Shown here: piece after piece, positions 54,487 through 63,005 of the stretch
Layout of the letters: every line of letters starts with the position of its first letter
Numbering within the stretch: the first letter of the stretch is position 1
Assembly (NCBI GenBank): GCA_964397655.1
Contig: CAYNKA010000005.1
Location: forward strand, 262,384-326,383
Reading direction: 5' to 3'
DNA from: CAYNKA01 sp964397655
GTDB taxonomy: Bacteria > Spirochaetota > Spirochaetia > DTKZ01
DNA: 64,000 nt
Notes under the pieces: model-generated
What the model was told of the DNA's origin: nothing
What the model saw: only the letters and a program-made list of their open reading frames with translations
The model's database searches: none
Translations under genes and position numbers: made by a program

Positions 54487-54894
54487 ATGAAACTCACGGT
54501 GAAAAGCGAATACGCCTGCCTCGCGCTCATCGCGCTAACCGAGGCATACGAGTCGGAGAAGCGACTCACGATCACCCAGATCGCGGAACGGAAAGGGATC
54601 CCCAAGAAATACCTCGAGCAGATCCTCCTCATGCTGAAACGGGGCGGCTACGTGAAGAGCTTCAAGGGTCCTGACGGGGGATACACGCTCGCGAAGGCCC
54701 CGAAGGCCATCAACGTCGCGGAGATCCTCCGCCTGATGGACGGCGCCCTCGCTCCCGTGGATTCGGTGAGCACGTATTTCTTCTCCCACACCCCGATCGA
54801 GCGGAGCCCGAAGCTCCTCGCCTGCTTCCGGCAGATCAGGAACTACGTATCCGACACGCTTGAGAGCCTGACCTTCGACCAACTCCGGGAATGA
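54487..54894 (+). CDS. Rrf2 family transcriptional regulator (CymR-like)
   Basis: This 135-residue protein has the Rrf2 winged helix (LTITQIAERKGIPKKYLEQI, then YVKSFKGPDGGYTLAKAP) and a helical dimerisation tail. Only one Cys is present in the C-terminal half, so it lacks the three-Cys Fe-S ligand set of IscR and resembles CymR-type cysteine-metabolism repressors. It directly precedes the sulfate transporter, whose promoter overlaps a perfect palindrome, a likely operator for this protein. Confidence 0.88.
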   Translation: MKLTVKSEYACLALIALTEAYESEKRLTITQIAERKGIPKKYLEQILLMLKRGGYVKSFKGPDGGYTLAKAPKAINVAEILRLMDGALAPVDSVSTYFFSHTPIERSPKLLACFRQIRNYVSDTLESLTFDQLRE

Positions 54895-54908
54895 TGTTTT
54901 CTTCCTTT

Positions 54909-54937
54909 TTGTCTACATAGTCTATAGACTATATCTA
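54909..54937 (+). promoter_or_regulatory. Sigma70 promoter for the sulfate transporter operon
   Basis: TTGTCT, 17 bp, TATCTA. The spacer is almost filled by a 16-bp palindrome, so regulator binding would block polymerase. Confidence 0.55.
54917..54932. promoter_or_regulatory. Candidate Rrf2-family operator
   Basis: ATAGTCTATAGACTAT is a perfect 16-bp palindrome in the promoter of the sulfate transporter operon, immediately downstream of the Rrf2 gene. Operator overlap with the promoter suggests repression. Confidence 0.6.
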
Positions 54938-54991
54938 TATTATAGTTTATCCTGTTTTAGAACGAGACATGATCGTACCTAAGGAGTCAGC

Positions 54992-56044
54992 ATGAAACGC
55001 AGCATCCTCGCATTTCTGGCCGTAGTGGTCGCGGCAGGGATCGGGTTCGCGGACGGACGGAGGATCGAGCTCCTCAACGTCTCCTACGATCCTACGCGCG
55101 AACTGTACAAGGATTTCAACGCCGAATTCTCGGCTCATTGGAAAAAGCGGACGGGCGACACCGTGGCGGTCAGGCAGTCCCACGGAGGTGCCGGAGCCCA
55201 GGCGCGGGCGGTCATGGACGGGCTCAAGGCCGACGTGGTCACCCTCGCCCTCGCCTACGACATCGACGAAATCGCGGAAAAGACGGGACTCCTGCCCCGC
55301 TCCTGGCAGTCACGCCTGCCGTTCAACTCCGCCCCCTACACCTCGACCATCGTCTTCCTGGTGCGGAAGGGGAACCCGAAGGGCGTCGGAGACTGGGACG
55401 ATCTCGTGAAACCCGGCGTGGAGATCGTCACGCCGAATCCCAAGACCTCGGGGGGAGCCCGATGGAATTACCTCGCCGCCTGGGGCTGGGTGCTGAAAAG
55501 GGAACTGGGAAGCGTCAAGGCAGTCGCGGCGGCCGCGCCGGAACGGCGCAAGGCCGCGGATCGGAAGGCGCAGGACTTCCTGAAGGAAATCTTCAGGCGT
55601 GTCCAGGTCCTGGACACGGGAGCGCGCGGGGCCACGAACACCTTCGTCCAACGCGGCATCGGCGACGTCCTCCTCGCGTGGGAGAACGAGGCCTTCCTCT
55701 GCCTCGAGGAGTTCGGACCCGGGAAATTCGAAATCGTCGTCCCCTCGCTCAGCATCCTCGCCGAGCCATCCGTCGCCCTCGTGGACCGGAACGCGGAAAG
55801 CCGCGGGACCCGGGAAATCGCGGAAGCCTATCTCCGGCACCTGTACTCGCCCGCGGGCCAGCGTATCGTCGCGAGGCACTTCTACCGCCCCGCGCACCCC
55901 GAATACGCGGACCCGGCGGACGTCCGGCGCTTTTCGAAGACGGAAACCTTCACCGTCGACGAGGTCTTCGGCGGATGGAAGAAGGCCCAGGCCGAGCATT
56001 TCGCGGACGGCGGATCGTTCGACGCGATCTACCTCCGGAAATGA
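54992..56044 (+). CDS. Sulfate/thiosulfate-binding protein
   Basis: This 350-residue extracytoplasmic solute-binding protein has a signal peptide (FLAVVVAAGIGFADG) and the Sbp family segments VSYDPTRELYKDFNAEF, QSHGGAGAQARAVMDGL and PKTSGGARWNYLAAWGW. It captures sulfate or thiosulfate for the CysTWA transporter encoded next; which of the two anions is preferred cannot be told. An AGGAG site precedes the ATG. Confidence 0.93.
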   Translation: MKRSILAFLAVVVAAGIGFADGRRIELLNVSYDPTRELYKDFNAEFSAHWKKRTGDTVAVRQSHGGAGAQARAVMDGLKADVVTLALAYDIDEIAEKTGLLPRSWQSRLPFNSAPYTSTIVFLVRKGNPKGVGDWDDLVKPGVEIVTPNPKTSGGARWNYLAAWGWVLKRELGSVKAVAAAAPERRKAADRKAQDFLKEIFRRVQVLDTGARGATNTFVQRGIGDVLLAWENEAFLCLEEFGPGKFEIVVPSLSILAEPSVALVDRNAESRGTREIAEAYLRHLYSPAGQRIVARHFYRPAHPEYADPADVRRFSKTETFTVDEVFGGWKKAQAEHFADGGSFDAIYLRK

Positions 56045-56053
56045 GGCCCGGCC

Positions 56054-56905
56054 GTGTCGTCGTTTTTCAGGTTCCGGCGTCCGAGCCCGATCCCAGGGTT
56101 CGGCCTCACGCTGGGGTACACGGCATTCTTCCTCGTGCTCGTGGTCGTCGTCCCCCTCGGCGCCCTGGTCGTCAAGAGCGCGGGGATCGGCTTCGGCGGA
56201 TTCGCCCGAATGCTCCTCGACGAGCGCACGCTCCTGGCCTTCCGGCTCACGGTGTCGGTTTCCCTCGTCGCCGCCCTCCTCAACGCGGTCTTCGGCTTCG
56301 TCGTCGCCTGGTTCCTCGTCCGCGTCCCCTTTCCCGGCAAACGGGTGATCGACGCCCTCGTCGATCTGCCCTTCGCCCTGCCGACGGCGGTGAGCGGCAT
56401 AGCGCTCACCGCCGTCTACAGCGGCAACGGCTGGATAGGCGCCCCGCTCGGGGCGCTCGGGATCGAGGCCGCGTTCACTCCCCTGGGGATCGTCCTGGCG
56501 CTCGTCCTCGTGGGGCTGCCTTTCACGGTGCGCACGGTCCAGCCCGCCCTGGAGGACCTCGAACTCGAGCTGGAGGAGGCTGCCGCGAGCCTGGGCGCCG
56601 GAAAAAGACAGACCTTCTTCCGCGTCATCCTCCCCGTTCTCCTTCCGCCGATCCTCACCGGCTTCTCCCTCGCCTTCGCGCGGGGCCTCGGGGAATACGG
56701 CACCGTAGTCTTCATCGCCGGCAACATGCCCATGAAGACCGAGATGCTCTCCCTCCTCATCGTGACGAAGCTGGAGCAGCACGACGTCGAGGGAGCCTCA
56801 GCGATAGCCGCCGCCATGCTCGCCCTGTCGTTCCTGCTCCTTCTCGCGATCAACGGCCTCCAGTCGTGGACCCGCCGCCGCATGGGAGGCGAAGCGAATG
56901 GCTAG
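56054..56905 (+). CDS. cysT: Sulfate ABC transporter permease CysT
   Basis: This 283-residue membrane protein has about six hydrophobic segments and the permease coupling motif EEAAASLGAGKRQTFFRVILP (EAA loop) that contacts the ATPase. It starts at a GTG 9 bp after the binding protein and overlaps cysW by 8 bp. Confidence 0.94.
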   Translation: MSSFFRFRRPSPIPGFGLTLGYTAFFLVLVVVVPLGALVVKSAGIGFGGFARMLLDERTLLAFRLTVSVSLVAALLNAVFGFVVAWFLVRVPFPGKRVIDALVDLPFALPTAVSGIALTAVYSGNGWIGAPLGALGIEAAFTPLGIVLALVLVGLPFTVRTVQPALEDLELELEEAAASLGAGKRQTFFRVILPVLLPPILTGFSLAFARGLGEYGTVVFIAGNMPMKTEMLSLLIVTKLEQHDVEGASAIAAAMLALSFLLLLAINGLQSWTRRRMGGEANG

Positions 56906-57692
56906 ATCGAAAACTGAGATCCTCGTCGCGGCGTCGGCCCTGGGCTTCCTCACGCTCTTCCTCCTCCTTCCCCTCGCGGTCGTGTTCACGGAGGCGTTCG
57001 GCCGAGGCTGGGAGGTCTTCCGGAAAAGCGTCGCCGATCCCGACGCCCTCGCGGCCGTGCGGCTGACGCTCCTCGTGGCGGCGATCGCCGTTCCCTTCAA
57101 CCTCGTCTTCGGCCTCGCCGCGGCCTGGGCCCTGGGCAAGTTCCGCTTCAGGGGCCGGAACCTCCTCATCACCCTCGTCGACCTCCCGCTCTCGGTCTCC
57201 CCGGTGGTCTCGGGCCTCGTGTTGATCCTCGTGTTCGGCGTCCGCGGCTGGCTCGGCCCCCTCCTCGAGCAGGCAGGGTGGCAGGTCGTCTTCGCCGTGC
57301 CGGGAATCGTGATCGCTACGATCTTCGTCACCCTGCCCTTCGTCGCCCGGGAGCTGCTTCTTCTCATGGAAAAGCAGGGGACGGAGGAGGAAGAGGCGGC
57401 CCTGACGCTCGGCGCGGGCGGCTGGCAGATATTCCGAAGGATCACGCTCCCGAACGTGAAGTGGGGGCTTCTCTACGGGCTCATCCTCTGCAACGCCCGC
57501 GCCATGGGCGAGTTCGGGGCGGTCTCCGTCGTGTCCGGCCGCATCCGAGGCGAGACGAACACGCTCCCGCTCCAGGTGGAGATCCTCTACAACGAGTACG
57601 ACTTCCAGGCCGCCTTCGCCGCGGCATCCCTCCTCACCCTGATAGCACTCGCGACCATGGCGCTCAAATTCGCCGCAGGGAGGAAATCATGA
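56898..57692 (+). CDS. cysW: Sulfate ABC transporter permease CysW
   Basis: This 264-residue permease has hydrophobic helices and the EAA-type loop EEEAALTLGAGGWQIFRRIT. It is the partner of CysT. Its stop overlaps the cysA ATG, so the three genes are translationally coupled. Confidence 0.94.
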   Translation: MARSKTEILVAASALGFLTLFLLLPLAVVFTEAFGRGWEVFRKSVADPDALAAVRLTLLVAAIAVPFNLVFGLAAAWALGKFRFRGRNLLITLVDLPLSVSPVVSGLVLILVFGVRGWLGPLLEQAGWQVVFAVPGIVIATIFVTLPFVARELLLLMEKQGTEEEEAALTLGAGGWQIFRRITLPNVKWGLLYGLILCNARAMGEFGAVSVVSGRIRGETNTLPLQVEILYNEYDFQAAFAAASLLTLIALATMALKFAAGRKS

Positions 57693-58660
57693 GCATTCGG
57701 CTGGAGAAGGTGAGCAAGACCTTCAACGGATTCAGGGCGCTCGACTCCGTCGACATCGAGTTCGCCGACGGCGAGCTCACGGCGGTCCTCGGGCCCTCGG
57801 GCTCGGGAAAGACCACGCTTCTCCGCGTCGTCGCCGGTCTCGACGAACCGGATCCCGTGGAGGGAGGGAGGATCCTCTTCGACGGCGAGGACGTGTCCGG
57901 AAGGGACGTCGGCCGGCGGGGAGTCGGTTTCGTCTTCCAGCACTACGCCCTGTTCCGCCACCTCACGGTCTTCGAGAACGTCGCCTTCGGGCTCAGGGTG
58001 AAGAGGCGGCGCGAGCGGCCGCCCAAGACGGAGATCCGGGACCGGGTCCTCGACCTCCTCCGCCTCGTCGGCCTCGAGGACCTGTCTGCCAGGATGCCGT
58101 CCGAGCTCTCGGGCGGGCAGAGACAGCGGGTGGCGCTCGCGCGCGCCCTCGCGATCCGTCCTAAGGTGCTCCTCCTCGACGAACCCTTCGGGGCCCTGGA
58201 CGCCAAGGTCAGGGCGGGGCTCAGGAGGTGGCTCAGGGACCTGCACGACCGCCTGCGTTTCACCAGCGTCTTCGTCACGCACGACCAGGAGGAGGCCCTC
58301 GAGATCGCGGACCGCGTCGTCCTCGTGAACCGGGGAAGGATCGAGCAGGCGGGAAGTCCCGAGGAGGTCTTCCGCGAACCCGCGAACGAGTTCGTCATGC
58401 GCTTCCTCGGCGAGGTCAATGTCCTGGGATCGAACGGCTCGAGCAGGCTCGTACGGCCCCACGACATCGGGATCTGTCTCGAGGACGGTCCGGGAAAGGT
58501 GGAGGCCGTGGTGAAGAAGGCGCTCACCGCGGGGCCGGTCGTCAAGATAGACCTCGTCGACCGCTCGGGCACGACGATCCGCGTCCAGGCCTCGCACGGG
58601 GAATACGAGAGCCTGGCGGTCGGTCCGGGCTCCCGGGTCTATCTCCTGCCGCGGAAGTAG
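57689..58660 (+). CDS. cysA: Sulfate ABC transporter ATP-binding protein CysA
   Basis: This 323-residue ABC ATPase has the Walker A GPSGSGKTT, signature LSGGQRQRVALARAL, Walker B LLLDEPFGALD and the switch histidine in FVTHDQEEAL, followed by a TOBE-like C-terminal domain (VRPHDIGICLEDGPGKVEAV). It powers sulfate/thiosulfate uptake. The ATG overlaps the cysW stop by 4 bp. Confidence 0.95.
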   Translation: MSIRLEKVSKTFNGFRALDSVDIEFADGELTAVLGPSGSGKTTLLRVVAGLDEPDPVEGGRILFDGEDVSGRDVGRRGVGFVFQHYALFRHLTVFENVAFGLRVKRRRERPPKTEIRDRVLDLLRLVGLEDLSARMPSELSGGQRQRVALARALAIRPKVLLLDEPFGALDAKVRAGLRRWLRDLHDRLRFTSVFVTHDQEEALEIADRVVLVNRGRIEQAGSPEEVFREPANEFVMRFLGEVNVLGSNGSSRLVRPHDIGICLEDGPGKVEAVVKKALTAGPVVKIDLVDRSGTTIRVQASHGEYESLAVGPGSRVYLLPRK

Positions 58661-58683
58661 ACTGCCCATGCCCCCGGGCGGTC
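58660..58683. terminator. Hairpin between convergent cysA and methyltransferase genes
   Basis: GACTGCCC pairs with GGGCGGTC (8 bp, one G-U) around an 8-nt loop in the short space between the two stop codons. No T tract is visible, so it is a weak call. Confidence 0.35.
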
Positions 58684-59256
58684 TCAGGCGCGCCCGAGAA
58701 GCACCGCCCTGCTCAGACCGACGCTCGGGAACCCGATCGGCGCGAGGCCGATCTTCCCGAAGTACGAGGGTATCGCCTCGAAGGACTTCCTCGTGACGTG
58801 GATCCTCGGCTCGACTACGAGAACGCGGCCCGATTCATCGAGCGCTTTCCCGATCTCCTCGACGAAACGCTCCTTGTTCCCGACCTCGTGGAACATCCAG
58901 AAGAGAAGGACGAAATCGAATCGGTCCTCGAGCCCGAAGGAAACGCCGTCGTAGAGTCTGAGACGGACGTTGCCCGGGTTCCTCCTCTCGACCTTCGCCG
59001 CGAGCCGTTCGAGCATCGCGGCCTGGATGTCGAGGCCCCACACCCTGCCGTCCGGCCCCGTGAGGCGCGAAAGCGGGAAGGTGAAGTACCCCATGCCCGG
59101 ACCGATGTCGAGGACGAAGTCTCCGGGCTTCACGTAGGGCGAGAGGATCTTGACGGGATTCTGGAACAGGGCCCTGAGCGGATTGTCGAAGGTGAAGCAC
59201 AGCCACCAGGGGCAGGTGCCTTCTCGATAGAAGAGTTTGTCGCCGAACTCGGACAT
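58684..59256 (-). CDS. Class I SAM-dependent methyltransferase
   Basis: This 190-residue protein has the SAM-binding motif VLDIGPGMGYFTFPLSRL and the acidic loop WGLDIQAAMLERLA. The substrate is unknown; no ubiquinone- or RNA-methylase signature was identified. It is the last gene downstream of the response regulator (45-bp gap), so it may share that operon. Confidence 0.82.
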   Translation of the reverse strand: MSEFGDKLFYREGTCPWWLCFTFDNPLRALFQNPVKILSPYVKPGDFVLDIGPGMGYFTFPLSRLTGPDGRVWGLDIQAAMLERLAAKVERRNPGNVRLRLYDGVSFGLEDRFDFVLLFWMFHEVGNKERFVEEIGKALDESGRVLVVEPRIHVTRKSFEAIPSYFGKIGLAPIGFPSVGLSRAVLLGRA

Positions 59257-59301
59257 GGAACGCTCCTTTTTCGTGATATCGAATCCGCCGGGCGGGCGGT
59301 T

Positions 59302-60033
59302 TCATTCCGAGGACAGGCGGTAGCCGAGTCCCCAGACGGTCTTGATGTACTCCGGATTCCCCGGGTCGGTCTCGATCTTTTCCCTGAGCTTCCTGACGTG
59401 GACCGTCACCGTGGTGATGTCGCCGTACTGCCCCTCGCCCCAGATCCTGCGATAAAGGTCCTCCTTGGTGAGGACCCAGTCCGGGTTCTCGAGGAAGACC
59501 TGAAGGAGTTCGGCCTCCTTCGCGGTGAGCGCGAGTTCCCGGTCCCCGTGGAAGGCCCTGTGAGAGCGCAGGTCCATCCTGAGCCCCCGAAAGGAGAGTT
59601 CGGACTTTCCCGAACGCGCCGGCTCGGCACCGGTCCCGCGCTCGCCTCCGTCCCTCCCGGCCTCGGTGAGCCTTCGGTAGCGCGCGAGGTGGGCCCTCAT
59701 GCGGGCGACGAGTTCCGACGGGCTGAAGGGCTTCGTGACGAAGTCGTCCGCCCCGAGGCCGAGGCCGCGGATCTTGTCCACGTCCTCCTGCCGAGCGGTG
59801 ACCATGACGACGGGGATGTCCAGGCGTTCCCGGATGCGCCTGCACACGTTGAAGCCGTCGACGCCCGGAAGCATGAGGTCGAGGACCACCGCGTCGAAGT
59901 CGCCGGACAGCGCCCGCTTCTCGCCGAGAGCTCCGTCCCCGGCGATCTCCACGGCGAAGCCGGCGGCCGCGAGGTAGTCCCTCTCCAGCTCCGCGATGCT
60001 CGAGTCGTCTTCGATGACGAGTATCCTATCCAC
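59302..60033 (-). CDS. OmpR-family response regulator
   Basis: This 243-residue protein has a receiver domain (phospho-Asp52 in VVLDLMLPGVDGF, Asp9/Asp10 pocket, KPFSPSE) and a winged-helix DNA-binding domain (LTAKEAELLQVFLENPDWVL, ITTVTVHVRKLREKIE). OmpR-type regulators bind 10-11-bp direct repeats; three TTAA motifs with 11-bp spacing lie upstream of the operon. It overlaps the kinase gene by 8 bp. Confidence 0.95.
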   Translation of the reverse strand: MDRILVIEDDSSIAELERDYLAAAGFAVEIAGDGALGEKRALSGDFDAVVLDLMLPGVDGFNVCRRIRERLDIPVVMVTARQEDVDKIRGLGLGADDFVTKPFSPSELVARMRAHLARYRRLTEAGRDGGERGTGAEPARSGKSELSFRGLRMDLRSHRAFHGDRELALTAKEAELLQVFLENPDWVLTKEDLYRRIWGEGQYGDITTVTVHVRKLREKIETDPGNPEYIKTVWGLGYRLSSE

Positions 60034-61441
60034 GGCTCCCTCCTAAGGGAAGTTCCATGACGATCGCGAGACCCCGGGGACGGAGGCGTTCCGCCCTCAC
60101 CCTGCCCCCGTGGGCTGCCGTCACCTGCCTCACCACCGCGAGGCCGAGTCCGCTTCCGCCGTCCCGCTGGTTCCGGCTCGCGTCCCCGCGGTACAGGCCC
60201 TCGAAGATCCGCTCCTCCTCCCCCTCCGCGATCCCCCTCCCGTCGTCGGCGAGGCGGATGCGGCAGAATCCCCGCTCCTCCTCCACGGAGACCGAAAGGG
60301 TCCGCTCGCCCGGGCCTCCGTGCCTGACCGAGTTCTCGGCGACGTTCACGAGGGCCCGTCCGAGATGGTCGCGGTCCGCCGATATCCGGACGCCCTCCAT
60401 CCCGAGGAACGAGAGGCGGAGCGAGGGGTGTTCGCTCCGGACCTCCTCCAGGACCCCGCGCACGAAGGCCGCTGCGTCGAGGTTCTCGCGCCTGAGTTCC
60501 CAGCCCGGAAGCTCCATCCGGGAAAAAAGGAAGAGGTCTCCGATGAGCCTGTCGAGCAGGCGCGCCTTCTCGTCGACGATGGCGAGGTATCTCCTCCGGG
60601 CATCCTCGTCCTTCGGGATGCCGTCCCTGAGGCCCTCGACGTAGCCGCGGATCGCGGTGATCGGAGTCCTGAGGTCGTGGGAGAGGGCCGCGACGAGTTC
60701 CCGCCTGCCCCGTTCGTAGCGGAGCTGCTTGTCCAGGGAGGCCTTGAGTTCGCGCCTCATCGTCTCGAAGGCCTCGAAAACCCTGCGGACCTCCCGGTCG
60801 CCCGCGGGCTCCACCGGACAATCCAGGTCGCCCGAGCCGATCCGCTCCGCGGCCTTCTCCAGGCTGCGCAGGGGCCGGATGATCCTGCCGGCGGCGAGCC
60901 AGGTGATCCCGCCGTTCGCGAGCACGAGGATGCCGACGAGGACCGCGAGCACCATGAGGCCGGCGAAGCCGCCGCCTATGTGCCGGTCCCTTCTCCCCAC
61001 CACGAGGAAGGTGCCTCTCCTCCCGTCCGGAAAGGCGAAGTTCCACGAAAAATAGACGAGGTATCGGCCCTTGCCCTCCGAGGCGAAGCCGTGCCAGAGT
61101 CCCGCCTCCCTGGCCTCGCGCACGACTTCCTCGGTCAGCCACTTCGGAAAAGCCGAGGCGACGGCCCCGTCCCTCACGACCGCGGCACCTCGGAGAGGAT
61201 TCTCGCCGGAGAACTTCGCGAGGACCTCGGGCCTGAGGAGAGATTCCGGCTCGTCGAGCACGCGCCGGTTCAGCTCTTCGAACTGCGACCGTACCGAAAG
61301 GACCAGGGGGTAGGTCGACGAGGCCCCTTCCGCGAGCCCCTCGTAGTGGGCCCGCACGATCCCCATCGCGACGCCGATGAGGGCCACGGGCACGAGGAGC
61401 AATGCGAAGAAGGAGAGAAAGATGCGCCTTCCTACGGTCAT
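60026..61441 (-). CDS. Sensor histidine kinase
   Basis: This 471-residue kinase has an N-terminal membrane segment (FLSFFALLLVPVALIGVAMG), a periplasmic domain (about 35-160), a second helix (about 160-185), a HAMP-like linker, a HisKA domain with ALSHDLRTPITAIRGYVEGL and a HATPase domain (ENSVRHGGPGER, DDGRGIAEGE, GGSGLGLAVV). It pairs with the response regulator gene it overlaps. The signal is unknown. Confidence 0.94.
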   Translation of the reverse strand: MTVGRRIFLSFFALLLVPVALIGVAMGIVRAHYEGLAEGASSTYPLVLSVRSQFEELNRRVLDEPESLLRPEVLAKFSGENPLRGAAVVRDGAVASAFPKWLTEEVVREAREAGLWHGFASEGKGRYLVYFSWNFAFPDGRRGTFLVVGRRDRHIGGGFAGLMVLAVLVGILVLANGGITWLAAGRIIRPLRSLEKAAERIGSGDLDCPVEPAGDREVRRVFEAFETMRRELKASLDKQLRYERGRRELVAALSHDLRTPITAIRGYVEGLRDGIPKDEDARRRYLAIVDEKARLLDRLIGDLFLFSRMELPGWELRRENLDAAAFVRGVLEEVRSEHPSLRLSFLGMEGVRISADRDHLGRALVNVAENSVRHGGPGERTLSVSVEEERGFCRIRLADDGRGIAEGEEERIFEGLYRGDASRNQRDGGSGLGLAVVRQVTAAHGGRVRAERLRPRGLAIVMELPLGGSRG

Positions 61442-61513
61442 GCCGACATTCTACCCTTCAAGGCCGGGACGGAAAAGCGGTGCGGCGGGCATCTCCGCCC
61501 GCCGCCCGTCGTT

Positions 61514-61735
61514 TCAGTCCCTGAGAACCGCGAGCCGCTCGCGGTATTCCGCCGCCTGGATCTCGCCCTCGGCGAATCGCCGCCGGAGTACGAGTTCCGC
61601 CCTTCCCGCATCGAGCCGCTCTCGCCTTCCGTGCAGGGCGTCGGCGGCGAGAAGCGCCAGCCTCACGATCAAGAGAATCACGAACGCCGCCGAAAGAAGC
61701 TTCAGCAGCCCGAGACCCGCCAAGAAAAGTCCCAT
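61514..61735 (-). CDS. Small membrane protein with SHOCT domain (second)
   Basis: This 73-residue protein has one N-terminal hydrophobic segment (LSAAFVILLIVRLALL) and a SHOCT-type C-terminal helix pair (FAEGEIQAAEYRERLAVLRD). The ATG at 61735 has a well-spaced GGAGG; a GTG two codons earlier is too close. It lies between the first SHOCT gene and the kinase. Confidence 0.75.
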   Translation of the reverse strand: MGLFLAGLGLLKLLSAAFVILLIVRLALLAADALHGRRERLDAGRAELVLRRRFAEGEIQAAEYRERLAVLRD

Positions 61736-61748
61736 GATCACACCTCCC

Positions 61749-62189
61749 TCACTCGTTTCCCGAATCGCTCTCGAGCACGCGCTTGCGCGCGAGGTACTCG
61801 TCCTTGCCGATCTCCCCCGAAGCGAACTTCTCCCTGAGGATCTCGACCGCGTCCTGCCCGCAGCGGGACCTGTGCCATCCGTGCGCCCGCCTCACGAAGA
61901 AGCCCGCGACCGCCGCGATCAGGAGCACCGCGACGACGAGACCTGCGAGATGCCCCGCCCGGAAGAATCCTCGGTGCGCGAACGCCCACCCGTGCCCAGG
62001 TCCCGCGAACGGCATCCCCCATGGACCACCCTGCCCCGGCCCCCATTCGCCCGAGAGCAGCTTCTGTTTGAATACCTGGGCCACGTCCTTCACGTCCTGG
62101 GGGACGTTCAGGGCGAGGACGAGGCCGAGTACGAGAATCAGCGCGCCCAGGATCACGAGCGCCCTGTTCAGAGCCTTGTGTCGCTGCAT
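61749..62189 (-). CDS. Membrane protein with SHOCT domain (first)
   Basis: This 146-residue protein has two hydrophobic segments (VILGALILVLGLVLAL and LVVAVLLIAAVAGFF), a Gly- and Pro-rich extracytoplasmic loop (GPGQGGPWGMPFAG), and a SHOCT C terminus (REKFASGEIGKDEYLARKRV). SHOCT domains often sit beside other proteins as dimerisation or regulatory tails. It is the first gene of the SHOCT, SHOCT, kinase, regulator, methyltransferase unit. Confidence 0.75.
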   Translation of the reverse strand: MQRHKALNRALVILGALILVLGLVLALNVPQDVKDVAQVFKQKLLSGEWGPGQGGPWGMPFAGPGHGWAFAHRGFFRAGHLAGLVVAVLLIAAVAGFFVRRAHGWHRSRCGQDAVEILREKFASGEIGKDEYLARKRVLESDSGNE

Positions 62190-62251
62190 ACGACAACCTC
62201 CTCAATCAAACGGTTCTGTATCCAAGATAGGGCGGAAATGGAAAGGAGTTG

Positions 62252-62277
62252 TTAAAAAAGTCTTAAAGAATTCTTAA
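62252..62277. promoter_or_regulatory. Candidate OmpR-type binding site (three 11-bp-spaced TTAA motifs)
   Basis: TTAA occurs at 62252, 62263 and 62274 with exact 11-bp spacing; the last two are within CTTAA direct repeats. This is the arrangement used by PhoB/OmpR-family regulators. It lies about 60 bp upstream of the SHOCT gene that leads to the response regulator. Confidence 0.5.
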
Positions 62278-62334
62278 GCGTGAAGATCGGGCCGGTACGG
62301 CGGCCGGCCGTCGAAATTCCGAAACTGCGTCAAC

Positions 62335-62364
62335 TGGACACGGCCCATGCGTCGGAGCTACTAT
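62335..62364 (+). promoter_or_regulatory. Sigma70 promoter for the lipoprotein gene
   Basis: TGGACA, 18 bp, TACTAT, ending 26 bp before the ATG at 62391. Confidence 0.5.
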
Positions 62365-62390
62365 CATGCATACCACATTGGGAGGACAGT

Positions 62391-62969
62391 ATGAGAAAGG
62401 ACATCTTCGGCTTCTGCATCGCGCTGCTTTCCGCATCGCTGCTTTCTTCGTGTATGTCGATCGTTCCGACCGATAAGAACGGACAAAGGCTGAAGGATTC
62501 GGAATGTGAAATAGTGCAGATTCAAGAAGTCTACGGAACGCAGAAAAAAGACGATCAGTTGTTGAAAGACTTGAAAAAGAACCTTTCGAAGATTTACGCC
62601 AATACGATCAACTCGAGCGGTGCGTCATCCTACGGAGCGGACGCGTCCCTGGCATACCGCAATTTCACCGATACGATTTCGGAGGCGGGCAAAGCTCCCC
62701 TGAAAGACACGTCGATGCTGCTCACGATCATCGACGTGTCGCATCCGGGCTGGAAATTGCAATATTCGATCCAACTCGACTACAAACCCGGCAGAGTCCG
62801 AATGACGCTCGACGATTTCCACGGATTCGCGAAAAACGGTTCCGGAACGATCGTCGAGGCGAGAATAAACCGCAACGCTTTCTGGTACGCCGTCTACAGC
62901 CAGTCGACGGAAAATGTCCGTAACGCGGTAAAAGATGCCTGCGAAAAGACCTCCGGCGGCGATTGGTAG
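62391..62969 (+). CDS. Lipoprotein of unknown function
   Basis: This 192-residue protein has a signal sequence and lipobox (LSASLLSSC, Cys at about residue 21). The mature part is about 170 residues with segments such as GADASLAYRNFTDTISEAGK and KLQYSIQLDYKPGRVRMTLD. No named family was recognised. The ATG at 62391 has a GGAGG site; longer in-frame starts upstream lack a signal peptide. Confidence 0.75.
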   Translation: MRKDIFGFCIALLSASLLSSCMSIVPTDKNGQRLKDSECEIVQIQEVYGTQKKDDQLLKDLKKNLSKIYANTINSSGASSYGADASLAYRNFTDTISEAGKAPLKDTSMLLTIIDVSHPGWKLQYSIQLDYKPGRVRMTLDDFHGFAKNGSGTIVEARINRNAFWYAVYSQSTENVRNAVKDACEKTSGGDW

Positions 62970-63005
62970 ACGGTCGAACCGGGGCCTTCGGGGGCGGGAG
63001 GCGAA

